A DNA stretch of 42,643 nucleotides from a virus: IMG/VR virus record IMGVR_UViG_3300047409_000303, positions 1 to 42,643 of that record. One strand, 5' to 3'. Shown here piece by piece: positions 22,241 through 30,413 of this stretch (position 1 is the stretch's first letter; the number at the start of each line of letters is the position of its first letter). The position numbers were made by a program, and so were the translations under genes. A model generated the notes under the pieces. It searched no databases. It had not been told where the DNA came from and worked only from the letters and a program-made list of their open reading frames with translations.

Positions 22241-22553
22241 GCAGAGCTTCGAGGATGGTCGCCTTGCTCGCGCGAGCGTCGATCTCGACGCCGCGGTTCT
22301 CCGCGAGCGTGACGAGCTCAGCCTTCGTCTTGGAGTCGAGGTCGTCCTCCGCGGCTGCAGATCCGTCTCCCTGGCTGGCCTTGACGAGCGGCGTCTCCGG
22401 CGACTGTCCCTTCGCGCTGCCGTCCGTGGCGTGCGTAGGGGCGTTCTCGGTGTGGAAGTACCCGTCGTCGCCGCCGAGGGTCTGCGTGTCGAGGAACGGC
22501 GCTGCGATCCCCTCCGGCGCGAAGCCGTGCGCGTGCGTGGTGTCCTTGGTCAT
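22233..22553 (-). CDS. Small acidic protein with HeH/SAP-like C-terminus, 106 aa
   Basis: ATG overlaps the connector stop (ATGA) with AGGAGG upstream. The first 65 residues are low complexity. The C-terminal 35 (DLDSKTKAELVTLAENRGVE then ARASKATILEALRG) fit the two-helix HeH/SAP fold found in many small phage head-neck proteins, which often bind DNA or the portal region. Function inferred from this motif and position only. Confidence 0.65.
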   Translation of the reverse strand: MTKDTTHAHGFAPEGIAAPFLDTQTLGGDDGYFHTENAPTHATDGSAKGQSPETPLVKASQGDGSAAAEDDLDSKTKAELVTLAENRGVEIDARASKATILEALRG

Positions 22554-23659
22554 GACGTCCTCCTGCTGGTCGGGTACGTGTCCGGGCTGAGCACGTACGT
22601 CGGCTTGCACGCTCCGTACGCGGCGAGGAACGAGTCCACCATCGCGAGGCCGGTCGTGCCCGCTTCGAATAGGTTCACCATGCGTTGCACGCGGATACCC
22701 TGCCGCGTCATCTCTACAACGCCGGAGGGCAGCGAGCATGCGAGGCCCGAGCACGCGAGGTAGAACTCGCGGCTGAGTTGCGCCGCCGCTCGCTTCGCGC
22801 TCTCGTTCGGCGGGTAGCCGTGCTGGTACGTGACCTGGAACGTGCCCGGCTGGTCGCCGTTCGCTGCGAGGTTCTGGCAGATCGGCCACGCGCCGCCGTC
22901 GGTGCGCACGAGTTCGTTGTTCGGGTCGAGGCGGTAGCTCGACGAGGGGAGCGGCACGCCGCCGATGAGCACCTCGACCACGCTCTGCGCGATGCCGGGG
23001 AGGATGATCTTCTGGAGCCACGCGCCGCAGGCGCACGGGTCGCCGTTGTCGTCGCGCCAGCCGCGGCCGAGCCAGACGACGTGCCCGCGGGAGAGGAACT
23101 GCGTCCCGACCCCGGCTCCGCCCCAGCACCCGAAGTTCTGGCACGGACGGATGACGCTCTGGCACCACCCGGAGAACGTGCGGCCGGACAGTTCGTACAG
23201 GACCTCGCTCGCCATGCTCACCGCCGAGGAGAGGCACGCGTCCACGGCGACGTCCGAGAAGCACGCGAGCACGTCCTGCGTCGTGCACCAGTCCGTACAC
23301 GGGCCGATCACGCGGCGAGGCGCGTGGTCGTAGAACACGACGTCGAACTCCGGCGTGTCGATCGTCGTCCCGGAGAAGTCGAGGTGCCACCACGCTTTGT
23401 ACGGGCCGGGGGAGGAGTCGATCGCGGTCGTCGTATCCGCGAGGATCCAGTCGTACCGCACCTTCCCGTTCGGAGCGTCCGTGACGACGGCGGTGCCGTC
23501 CACGAGGACCGCGGATCCGAACTGGCTGCGGAGCCGGAACTTCACGCTCGTGACGCTCGTGAGGTCGATCGGCCCGACGCTGCCGTTGCTCTGGATCTGC
23601 TTCAGCGTGTCGAGGACGTCCGGCGCGGTGTTCCCCACGAACATGTTGATGGTCGCCAC
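22550..23659 (-). CDS. Head-tail connector fused to a BppU-like N-terminal domain, 369 aa
   Basis: Starts at GTG. Residues 1-115 (MFVGNTAPDVLDTLKQIQSN and FDVVFYDHAP) resemble the N-terminal beta domain of phage baseplate upper (BppU-like) proteins, which holds modular tail fibres. Residues 120-369 (SDVAVDACLSSAVSMASEVL, YELSGRTFSGWCQSVIRPC, then YQHGYPPNESAKRAAAQLSR) match an actinophage head-to-tail adaptor with many Cys. The combination in one chain is unusual. It is next to the 30-repeat protein gene. Confidence 0.7.
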   Translation of the reverse strand: MATINMFVGNTAPDVLDTLKQIQSNGSVGPIDLTSVTSVKFRLRSQFGSAVLVDGTAVVTDAPNGKVRYDWILADTTTAIDSSPGPYKAWWHLDFSGTTIDTPEFDVVFYDHAPRRVIGPCTDWCTTQDVLACFSDVAVDACLSSAVSMASEVLYELSGRTFSGWCQSVIRPCQNFGCWGGAGVGTQFLSRGHVVWLGRGWRDDNGDPCACGAWLQKIILPGIAQSVVEVLIGGVPLPSSSYRLDPNNELVRTDGGAWPICQNLAANGDQPGTFQVTYQHGYPPNESAKRAAAQLSREFYLACSGLACSLPSGVVEMTRQGIRVQRMVNLFEAGTTGLAMVDSFLAAYGACKPTYVLSPDTYPTSRRTS

Positions 23660-23663
23660 GCGA

Positions 23664-25553
23664 TCAGCCTACCTCTCCGGGGTGCGGGTCGCTCACGACT
23701 CCGCCGGTCGGCGAGTCGGCGTAACGCGTCAGGATCTCGGGCTGCGGATCGTCGTACGCCCCGGCGCGCGGATCCTCGCACGCGAAGATGATCGTGATCA
23801 CGGGATGCGCGAAGTGGTGCACGACGAGCGTGAACGCCGCCGCCTGCGGCTGCGTCGCGCTCGACACGCGCCCGACGATCCGCGTCAAGCTCGCCGCCTG
23901 CGCTTGCGTCGCGGAGCACGTGACGTGCGTGGAGCCCTTCTGCGCGGTGCAGGACGCCGCCTGCGGCTGCGTCGCGGCGCACCGATGGTTTACCCCTCGC
24001 AGGCACGCCGCCGCCTGAGGCTGCGTCGTAGACGAGGCTCGCGGGACCGAGCGGATCACGAGCGCCGCTTGCGCTTGCGTCGCCGCGATCTGCTCCGCGA
24101 CGCTCCGCTTGCACGCCGCTACCTGAGCCTGCGTCGCCGCGCACGACACGATCGTCGCCTTCGACTTGATGCAGACCGCTACCTGAGCTTGCGTGGTGCC
24201 GACGATGCGGTTCACGCTCCTCGACGAGGCTGCGCTCTGCGCCTGCGTCGCAGCGCAGGAATGCCCGGCGCTCCGCGAGCACGCCGCTGTCTCCGTCTGA
24301 GTCGCCGCGGAGGAGTGCCCGATCGTCCTCGTGAGCGCGGCGGATTGCGCCTGCGTCGCCGAGCAGAACACGAGCACCGCCTTGATCTTGACGCAGGCCG
24401 CGAGTTGCGCCTGCGTCGTCGAGCACGAGCGGTTCACGATCCGCGTGAGCGCGGCGGCTTGCGCCTGCGTCGCGGCGCTCGTGTGCCCGACGCTGCGCGA
24501 CGTCGCGGCGCTCTGCGCTTGCGTCGCCGAGCACGAGCGGCCGGGCCGTCGAATGCACGCGGCTGTCTCGGTCTGCGTGGCGGCGATGGTCTGCGCGATC
24601 GAGCGCGTTACTGCCGCCGCCTGCGCCTGCGTCGCCGCCACGATCCGACCCACGCTCCGGAGCGTTGCGGCCACCTGAGCCTGCGTCGCGCTACAGATCC
24701 TCCCGGCGCTGCGCTTGCACGCCGCGCTCTGCGCCTGCGTGGTGCCAATGATCCTCCCGACGTTGCGCGCCTGAGCGGCGAGTTGCGCCTGCGTCGCAGC
24801 GCACGCGATCTGCACCGCCTTCAACCCCACGGCGACCGCCGCCTGCGCCTGCGTGGCCGCGATGATCCGGTTCACGGTTCGCGTCGAGGCCGCGCTCTGC
24901 GCTTGCGTCGCGGCGCACGAGTGCCCGGCGGTGCGCCTACACGCCGCCGTCTCCGTCTGCGTGGCGGCGATGATCCGGTTCGCGGTGCGCAGGCAGGCGG
25001 CGAGTTGCGCTTGCGTCGCGGCGCTCGTGATGTTCACGCGCTTCAGCGCGATGCATACCGCGGCCTGCGCTTGCGTCGCGGCGATGATCCGGTTGACCGT
25101 CCGCGTGAGCGCCGCCGCTTGCGCTTGCGTGGCCGCGCTCGTGTGCCCGACCGAGCGGGTGAGAGCGGCGCTCTGCGCCTGCGTGGCGGAGCAGCGGTGC
25201 CCCGGCGAGCGGCTGCACGCCGCTGTCTCCGTCTGCGTCGCCGCGATCGTCTGGTTCACGATCCGCGTGAGCGCCGCTGCCTGCGCCTGCGTAGCGGCGA
25301 TCGAGCGGCCGACCTGGCGGGTCTGCGCGGCTGCCTGCGCCTGCGTAGCGGGAACGACCCGCCCGACTTGCCGGGTCTGCGCCGCTGCCTGCGCCTGCGT
25401 CGCCGCGACGACCCGGTTCACCGTCCGCGTGATGTCCGCCGCCTGCGCCTGCGTAGCGGCGCACGAGATCGGGAACACCGCCGCGCTGACGTCCGCGCCG
25501 CCGATGATCTGCGTGATCGTCCGGACGGTGCGAGTGCGCCAGCCGCCGGCCAT
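23664..25553 (-). CDS. Repeat protein with 30 copies of an 18-residue unit, 629 aa
   Basis: After 31 residues the chain consists of 30 repeats covering residues 32-582, with consensus AATQAQAAALTRxVNRII; 25 are 18 residues long, four are 20 and one is 21. The TQ pair is present in every repeat. A 47-residue Pro/Asp-rich C-terminus follows. The regular period suggests a solenoid or elongated rod, as in fibre shafts or spacers. It is next to the connector with the BppU-like domain and to the beta-helix protein, so a fibre role is likely. Similar ATQ repeats occur in other phage proteins of unknown function. No enzymatic residues are seen. Confidence 0.75.
   Translation of the reverse strand: MAGGWRTRTVRTITQIIGGADVSAAVFPISCAATQAQAADITRTVNRVVAATQAQAAAQTRQVGRVVPATQAQAAAQTRQVGRSIAATQAQAAALTRIVNQTIAATQTETAACSRSPGHRCSATQAQSAALTRSVGHTSAATQAQAAALTRTVNRIIAATQAQAAVCIALKRVNITSAATQAQLAACLRTANRIIAATQTETAACRRTAGHSCAATQAQSAASTRTVNRIIAATQAQAAVAVGLKAVQIACAATQAQLAAQARNVGRIIGTTQAQSAACKRSAGRICSATQAQVAATLRSVGRIVAATQAQAAAVTRSIAQTIAATQTETAACIRRPGRSCSATQAQSAATSRSVGHTSAATQAQAAALTRIVNRSCSTTQAQLAACVKIKAVLVFCSATQAQSAALTRTIGHSSAATQTETAACSRSAGHSCAATQAQSAASSRSVNRIVGTTQAQVAVCIKSKATIVSCAATQAQVAACKRSVAEQIAATQAQAALVIRSVPRASSTTQPQAAACLRGVNHRCAATQPQAASCTAQKGSTHVTCSATQAQAASLTRIVGRVSSATQPQAAAFTLVVHHFAHPVITIIFACEDPRAGAYDDPQPEILTRYADSPTGGVVSDPHPGEVG
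23808..25460. repeat. 54-bp tandem coding repeat array, about 30 units
   Basis: Each 54-bp unit encodes one 18-residue repeat; on the plus strand the words GCCTGCGCTTGCGTC and close variants recur throughout. Synonymous differences are scattered, so the array is old or diversifying, not a recent exact expansion. Five units are six or nine bases longer. The sequence invites slippage and recombination, so copy number may vary among relatives. Confidence 0.9.
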
Positions 25554-26978
25554 CTAGCTTCGCCTCATGCGAGCGGGGGTGGACGCTGCCGGGACGAACT
25601 CCGTCGCCGAGATATCCGGCGCGGAGCCCATGTAGTGCAGCGGCGCTCCGTCGCTGCCGACGCTGAACGTGACGCCGCTGATGCTCAGCGTCCCGGCGTT
25701 GATTACGGGGCTCGGCGTCGTCGTGACGGCGCTCGTGTCCATCAGGGGGTTGCTCGTCAGGTCGCTCGAGCCCTGGCCGCTGGCGGTGACCCAAGCGGCG
25801 AGGCTGTTACACCCCGTGGCGTTGAAGTTGGAGAAGAACCCGAGCGGCGAATACTGCACGTTATTGCTCTCCGTGAACGTCGCTAGGGCGGGGCTCACGA
25901 TGTAGTCGATCAGCGCGAGGTTCGACGCCGCCGCGAGCGCAGAGAAGATGTTGTTGTGCACGCGGAGCAGCGTGCCTTTCGTCGCCCCGCCGAGCACCGA
26001 GTTGTTGTAATACCGCAGCGGCGTCGAGTACGACGAGCCCGCGCCGGAGAACGGCGTGCACTCGATCGAGTTGTTGTAGATCATCCAGTTCTCGGGCATC
26101 CCCGCGACGGTGTTCCCGTTCGCGTCGATGAGGATCCCGTTCTGGACGTTCCGCATACGGTTGTAGCGGATGGTGCTGGTGCGCCCCGCGCCGGGAGCGG
26201 TCGCGTCGTCGTTGTAGAACCCGACGCCTTCGAACGCGTCGTGGAAGTAGTTCCCCTCGATCAGGATGTTCCGGAACCGCGTCGTGACGCACTGCCCGTC
26301 GGGGTCCATGACGTCGTAAATCTCGCAGAACCGGACGATCGCGTTCGGGCTCTTGGAGTAGATCCCGTGGAGGCCGAAGTTGTACGTGGCGAACTGCGTG
26401 CCGGTGTGGTGGATCTGGCAGCCCTCGACGAGCAGACTGTCGCCCCAATTGATCATCCCGGAGTCGCGCGTGTCGTACACCTCGCAACCCTTGAACTGCC
26501 AGTTGGTGTCGGCGGCGTTGCTGCACTCGTGCCCGTACTCCGTCGCGAACCCTCCGAGGAGACAGTTCTGCGTCACGATCATGTCCTTAGCGGTGCCGGT
26601 GCTCGCGCCGAGGACGTTCTTCAGGATCAGGTTGTCGATCGTCACGTTCGTGCGCGCTGCGGGCACGAGGCACCCGAGGCTGATCGTCGCTCTGCCGGTG
26701 CCGTAGCTGCCGAACACGAACGGGACGCCTGCGCTCGCGCCGTTCTGCGGAGGCGCGAGGACGGTAGTCCCGAACGTCGTGCCGCCCTCAAAGAACACGC
26801 CGTCCCCGGCGGCGAACGTGAAGCCGTTCACTTTCGCGATCGTCGCCCAGGCGTTCGCGGGGCTCGTGCCGGACAGGCCGTCACTTCCGCCCGACTTCAC
26901 GTAGTACGCCGTCTTTCCGGCGTTCGTGATGTCGGTCGGCGTGATCACCGCCGGAGGGGTGTAGACGTACAGCGTCAC
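25554..26978 (-). CDS. Right-handed beta-helix protein, candidate depolymerase, 474 aa
   Basis: The start (AGKTAYYVKSGGSDGLSGTS, then ANAWATIAKVNGFTFAAGDG) is the usual opening of a pectate lyase-type right-handed beta-helix. The core has repeated coil units (NVTIDNLILKNVLGASTG, SLLVEGCQIHHTG, NAIVRFCEIYDVM, NILIEGNYFHDAFEG, TSTIRYNRMRNVQNGILI). Such folds in phage tail spikes bind and often cleave surface glycans, although catalytic residues cannot be assigned here. The gene lies between the repeat protein and a string of small structural-like genes. Confidence 0.8.
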   Translation of the reverse strand: MTLYVYTPPAVITPTDITNAGKTAYYVKSGGSDGLSGTSPANAWATIAKVNGFTFAAGDGVFFEGGTTFGTTVLAPPQNGASAGVPFVFGSYGTGRATISLGCLVPAARTNVTIDNLILKNVLGASTGTAKDMIVTQNCLLGGFATEYGHECSNAADTNWQFKGCEVYDTRDSGMINWGDSLLVEGCQIHHTGTQFATYNFGLHGIYSKSPNAIVRFCEIYDVMDPDGQCVTTRFRNILIEGNYFHDAFEGVGFYNDDATAPGAGRTSTIRYNRMRNVQNGILIDANGNTVAGMPENWMIYNNSIECTPFSGAGSSYSTPLRYYNNSVLGGATKGTLLRVHNNIFSALAAASNLALIDYIVSPALATFTESNNVQYSPLGFFSNFNATGCNSLAAWVTASGQGSSDLTSNPLMDTSAVTTTPSPVINAGTLSISGVTFSVGSDGAPLHYMGSAPDISATEFVPAASTPARMRRS

Positions 26979-27736
26979 CGGCCCGTCCAGACTCGCCGGA
27001 CCGGATTCGGGTAGATGTGGCGGTGCGCGGAGAGGTCGCCTCCGCCCATGACGCTGATGCTGGTCGTGCGCGCCGCTCCTGCGCGGCTGATCGCAGCGAA
27101 CGGCGTGCCGTTACCCGCGATGCCGGTGTCGGTGAGGTCGTGCATCACCGTCCACGCTCCGCCGTTCGGGCAGTACCAGGTGCGGATCCTCGACCCGATG
27201 CACGTCACGCCCACGCCGTCGCCTTCTTTCACGTTCTGCGTGAACGTCCCGCCGAGGTACACGACGGCGGCGTTGATGAACCGCGCGAGCTTGAAGTTCG
27301 TCCCCGCGGATAGCTCGACGGAGTAGTGCGTGAAGTTCGCGAAGCGGTTCGTGCAGCGAGTGCAGACGTAGTACGTGTCGAGGCTCTGCGTGTACGCGGC
27401 GAACTGGCACCACCCCTCCTGATCCGGAACCGCGAGCGGTCCTCCGATCGAGCCGTAGAGGTTGCTCTGTAGCGGCCCGCCGACAGCGTTGTGAGGGATG
27501 CTGTCCGTGGTCATCGACGAGTCGCCGTTAACGTACGGGCCGGTGGCGTCCCAGCCCGCGCGAGCGGTGAGCGCCTGGCTCGCTCCCGACTCGAACGTGT
27601 CGAGTACCGGCGTGCCTGTCGGCCCTGCCGTGAGCGGGACGACGGCGGGGCTCGCGCCGATCCAGTCGTATCCGAAGTCGCGGTCGTTGCCGCCGTTCCT
27701 GCGCGCGCGGCGAGGCCGCAGCCCGGCGGTAGTCAC
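26975..27736 (-). CDS. Probable structural or fibre protein, 253 aa
   Basis: Starts at GTG overlapping the stop of the gene upstream. It has an Arg-rich N-terminus, then TPVLDTFESGASQALTARAG, CTRCTNRFANFTHYSVELSA and SRIRTWYCPNGGAWTVMHDL, which is the pattern of a concanavalin-type lectin-like beta sandwich. Cysteines occur in one CxxC. It overlaps the beta-helix gene start (ATGA). A receptor or glycan-binding tail role is inferred. Confidence 0.6.
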   Translation of the reverse strand: MTTAGLRPRRARRNGGNDRDFGYDWIGASPAVVPLTAGPTGTPVLDTFESGASQALTARAGWDATGPYVNGDSSMTTDSIPHNAVGGPLQSNLYGSIGGPLAVPDQEGWCQFAAYTQSLDTYYVCTRCTNRFANFTHYSVELSAGTNFKLARFINAAVVYLGGTFTQNVKEGDGVGVTCIGSRIRTWYCPNGGAWTVMHDLTDTGIAGNGTPFAAISRAGAARTTSISVMGGGDLSAHRHIYPNPVRRVWTGR

Positions 27737-28488
27737 GAGCCCGACCCGACGAGGCGCGAGGGGCGGTAGATGTGAGGCTTCACGCTGGCGGGCGGATCGT
27801 CGGTGAGGATCGCGGTGTACGCGTTGCAGATGGAGATCGTCGTGAACGACTGGCTGCTCGTGAAGTTGTTGACGCCGATGTTGTCCTTCCACGCCAGTCC
27901 CGTCTCGACGTTCGGGGCGGCTCCGGGGTCGGCGGGGTGCACGCCGAGCGTCATCGATGCGGGCGCTGTCACGCTCCATGTCGTCGCGCTCGGGATCGTC
28001 ATGCCGAAGCAGACGATGCCGAGGCCGTTCGCGCTCGACGCGTTCGATGCCTGCCCGGTCGTCGTCACGGGTGACGCGGTAGCGTTCGCCCTGGTCGCCA
28101 CCACTGTCGTGTCGAACTGCGCGTTGTTGTTCCCCGGCGTCCAGGCGTTCAGGACGGCTGCGCGCCTAACGGCGGCGGAGGCGAGCGTGAGCGTCACGGT
28201 GTCCGACGAGAGGATCGCTCGGGTCGTCTTGAGGCACCAGAAGATCCCGAACGTGAGTCCCGAGGCGTTCACAGTCGCGAGGCTGAATGAGTAGACGTTC
28301 GCCGCGCCTGCCTGCGTCGAGTTGTCCGCGATCGTGGAGATACTCGCGCTGGTGAGGTTGCATGCCCAGCAGCCGAAGATGGTGCTCCCGGCGGGGATGG
28401 TGCTACTCGGAGCGCCGATCCCCATCGTCGTCGCGGATGCCGCGCCGCTGAACTGCCCGTTGACGCCGCTGACGACGGTGAATGCCAC
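27733..28488 (-). CDS. Probable structural protein, 251 aa
   Basis: Starts at GTG. Small residues Ala/Ser/Thr dominate (NGQFSGAASATTMGIGAPSS) and it is predicted to be all beta; MTIPSATTWSVTAPASMTLG and NVETGLAWKDNIGVNNFTSS are typical of phage tail fibre or head fibre proteins. The C-terminus ends HIYRPSRLVGSGS, which resembles the end of the 253-aa protein (HIYPNPVRRVWTGR), so the two probably share an ancestral tip. No enzymatic motif. Confidence 0.6.
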   Translation of the reverse strand: MAFTVVSGVNGQFSGAASATTMGIGAPSSTIPAGSTIFGCWACNLTSASISTIADNSTQAGAANVYSFSLATVNASGLTFGIFWCLKTTRAILSSDTVTLTLASAAVRRAAVLNAWTPGNNNAQFDTTVVATRANATASPVTTTGQASNASSANGLGIVCFGMTIPSATTWSVTAPASMTLGVHPADPGAAPNVETGLAWKDNIGVNNFTSSQSFTTISICNAYTAILTDDPPASVKPHIYRPSRLVGSGS

Positions 28489-28498
28489 GAAGCCTCCC

Positions 28499-29146
28499 CT
28501 AGCCGATCGCTTCTACTTCCATGTACGCCTGCGCGTTGACCGTCGCAGGGGGAGTGATGCGCATGGCGATAGCGCGCTGCGTGCCGGTCGTGGAGCCGCA
28601 CTCGACTTCGCGTCCGAGCGGCAGCGGGTACACGAACAAGCCGCCGTTCGGGCTGACGTACCAGGAGCGGACGCGCACGAGCGTCGTCGGCTCAGCGGTG
28701 TGGCTACCCGAGGCGGTCGGCGCGGAGCCGCCCGTGGCGACGCCGCGCGTCTGCTGGATCGTCGGAGCGGTGCCGCCAGTGCCAGCCGCGCCTTGCGTGG
28801 AGACGCATACCTCGACGTAGACGGGTACCGCGCTGGCGGTCACGCCGTCGAAGCTGATCGCCGCCTCGACGCACGCCAGGCCGTGCCCGGCCGGGGCGAT
28901 CGTGTCGAGGATCGTGTGCACCGCGGCGGGAGCGGCGAAGATCGCGCTGTTGACGGCGTACGCGACGGCGGTCGAGCCGCCGCCGACGCCGCCGCGCAGG
29001 ATCGCGCGTCCGAGCGGCGTGTCGAGGTCGAGCCAGCGCGGCAGACGGTCGCCGTGCTCGAAGTCGAGCGGCAGCGGCCACACCGCGGGTCGCTGGCTCT
29101 TGCGCTTGCGCCACGGCGGGAGCTCTCGGCGGATGATGGTGATCAT
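28499..29146 (-). CDS. Probable structural protein, 215 aa
   Basis: ATG overlaps the upstream TGA. A basic N-terminus (MITIIRRELPPWRKRKSQRP) precedes a beta-rich body (ILRGGVGGGSTAVAYAVNSA, RVRSWYVSPNGGLFVYPLP). Lack of hydrophobic helices and its place in the fibre block support a virion role. Function not recognised. Confidence 0.55.
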   Translation of the reverse strand: MITIIRRELPPWRKRKSQRPAVWPLPLDFEHGDRLPRWLDLDTPLGRAILRGGVGGGSTAVAYAVNSAIFAAPAAVHTILDTIAPAGHGLACVEAAISFDGVTASAVPVYVEVCVSTQGAAGTGGTAPTIQQTRGVATGGSAPTASGSHTAEPTTLVRVRSWYVSPNGGLFVYPLPLGREVECGSTTGTQRAIAMRITPPATVNAQAYMEVEAIG

Positions 29147-29376
29147 GGCTTCACCGCGTCGTCGTCGTGGACGAGTTGCTCCCCGATGACCTTCCCGTCG
29201 TCGTCCTCATACTCCACGCGAAGATCCGTCCGCGGCGAGTACTTGCCGTTCGGATGCTCGGTGCCCGCCAGCGGCGGGTGAACCTGGTGACCCTGCTCGA
29301 TCTCGATCACTTCGGTGACCTTCCCGACGATGCCTGTCCTGCGGCTGCGGATTCTGGTGCCGACCTTGAAGGTCAT
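29143..29376 (-). CDS. Small SH3-like or KOW-like protein, 77 aa
   Basis: The protein reads MTFKVGTRIRSRRTGIVGKV then TEVIEIEQGHQVHPPLAG and a final acidic segment. The opening motif (Gx(R/K)hRxRxxGxhGxVxEh) is like the small beta-barrel KOW/SH3 proteins seen near phage tail genes. Coupled to both neighbours by ATGA overlaps. Function unknown. Confidence 0.55.
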   Translation of the reverse strand: MTFKVGTRIRSRRTGIVGKVTEVIEIEQGHQVHPPLAGTEHPNGKYSPRTDLRVEYEDDDGKVIGEQLVHDDDAVKP

Positions 29377-29783
29377 GGGGTGAAGTCCACCGTGATCGTG
29401 TAGCTGATGCTCTCGCCGGTCGCGAGGACAGTCGAGCCATGCGACGCGTGCACCCAGCACACGCCGCCGGTCGGAGGCGAGCCGGAACCTACGACGTCGA
29501 ACAGCGCGACTTCCGCGATCGTCGGCGTGCCCGCCGCCGTGATCGTCCCGGTCACCTGAACCTTCGAGTTCCCCTGCGCGCCGGCCACTGTGCTGATCGT
29601 GCCGGTCGTGCGCGCTTCGGTGGTGCCGGTCGTCGTCTGGATGCCGGTGTCGGTCACGAGCGCCGTAGAGACGCCGGTGCCCCACTGGATGAACTTCGGT
29701 TCGGTCTGTGTCGGGGTGGAGCCAACGTGCCTCGCAGCCGTGATGGCCTTCCCGACGTTGACCACGAATGCAGCGTTGGCCAT
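29373..29783 (-). CDS. Probable structural protein, 136 aa
   Basis: Residues such as MANAAFVVNVGKAITAARHV, PKFIQWGTGVSTALVTDTGI and PTIAEVALFDVVGSGSPPTG match small all-beta phage proteins of tail fibre or head decoration type. The protein has one Cys. It is placed in the same block as the other structural candidates. Exact role unknown. Confidence 0.6.
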   Translation of the reverse strand: MANAAFVVNVGKAITAARHVGSTPTQTEPKFIQWGTGVSTALVTDTGIQTTTGTTEARTTGTISTVAGAQGNSKVQVTGTITAAGTPTIAEVALFDVVGSGSPPTGGVCWVHASHGSTVLATGESISYTITVDFTP

Positions 29784-29786
29784 GCC

Positions 29787-30083
29787 CTATGCCTCCTCGA
29801 TGACGTGCGCGTTTGCGAGGCAGTCTGGACAGTCGTGGTCGAAGCCGTTCGGGTCGCGCTTCTTCAGCGGCAGCCCGGACGAGTCCTCGCCCTCGTCCTT
29901 CCACTTCTGCTCGCCAGGCGGATTCTTGGCGTGCTTCGCGCACGGCTCGGCGACGTTCCGGAACGACTTCCCGGGACGCTTCGGCGCTCCGGCGTTCGCT
30001 TCGGAATGCCAGAGCTGGCGCTCCTGGTACGGCAAGTCGTCCGCCGCGCCGGGCAGGCTCACCTTCTTCGGCTCAGAGGACAT
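29787..30083 (-). CDS. Small zinc-finger-like protein A, 98 aa
   Basis: The C-terminal third reads RDPNGFDHDCPDC, preceded by EPCAKHAKNP; Cys, His, Cys and Cys residues could bind one zinc. The adjacent gene has the same pattern (PCPAHAG and NPNGYHHDCPDC), so the pair is a tandem duplication with divergence outside the motif. The remainder is polar and disordered. Function unknown. Confidence 0.6.
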   Translation of the reverse strand: MSSEPKKVSLPGAADDLPYQERQLWHSEANAGAPKRPGKSFRNVAEPCAKHAKNPPGEQKWKDEGEDSSGLPLKKRDPNGFDHDCPDCLANAHVIEEA

Positions 30084-30336
30084 GCCGTGTCACCGTCCTT
30101 TCGAGTGTCTCCTGCTTGGTGGGAGTGGAGGCGCAGTCCGGGCAGTCGTGGTGGTAACCGTTCGGGTTCTGCGCGACTCGGCGTCCCGCGGGGATCGACC
30201 CGCCGACCGGGACGCGCATGCCGTCGTCGAGCACCATGCAGCGAGGGACGCTCCCCGCGTGCGCAGGGCACGGCAGGAGACGCGTGATCGTCGCCTCCAC
30301 GGTGACTTCGACTTCCTGGCTTGTCGCTTCGCTCAT
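30073..30336 (-). CDS. Small zinc-finger-like protein B, 87 aa
   Basis: ATG at 30336 follows AGGAGG. The chain (MSEATSQEVEVTVEATITRL, then LPCPAHAG and NPNGYHHDCPDCAS) has the same CxxH and HxCxxC groups as its neighbour. It overlaps the neighbour gene by 11 bp. It lies downstream of the hairpin that follows the major tail gene. No DNA-binding fold is visible beyond the ligands. Confidence 0.65.
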   Translation of the reverse strand: MSEATSQEVEVTVEATITRLLPCPAHAGSVPRCMVLDDGMRVPVGGSIPAGRRVAQNPNGYHHDCPDCASTPTKQETLERTVTRHVL

Positions 30337-30366
30337 AACGCCTCCTGTCCGGTGTCCGGAATGCCC

Positions 30367-30401
30367 GCCCCTCGCGCCAGCCGGACGCAAGCGCGAGGGG
30401 C
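30367..30401 (-). terminator. Strong hairpin after the major tail gene
   Basis: GCCCCTCGCGC (30367-30377) pairs exactly with GCGCGAGGGGC (30391-30401) across a 13-base loop. It sits in the 77 bp between the major tail protein stop and the next start. There is no T-run, so partial termination or mRNA 3' end protection of the abundant major tail mRNA is likely. Confidence 0.7.
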
Positions 30402-30413
30402 AGCCTGTTGAAC

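Noticed and set aside
23808-25460. Array resembling a CRISPR in regularity
   Set aside because: The units are contiguous, in frame and without unique spacers; the period is protein-coding.
23355-25886. Plus-strand open frame of 843 residues and a second one with CACVAA repeats across the repeat array
   Set aside because: They follow from the 54-bp period of the minus-strand repeat gene; the minus frame has a sensible start, structure and neighbours.
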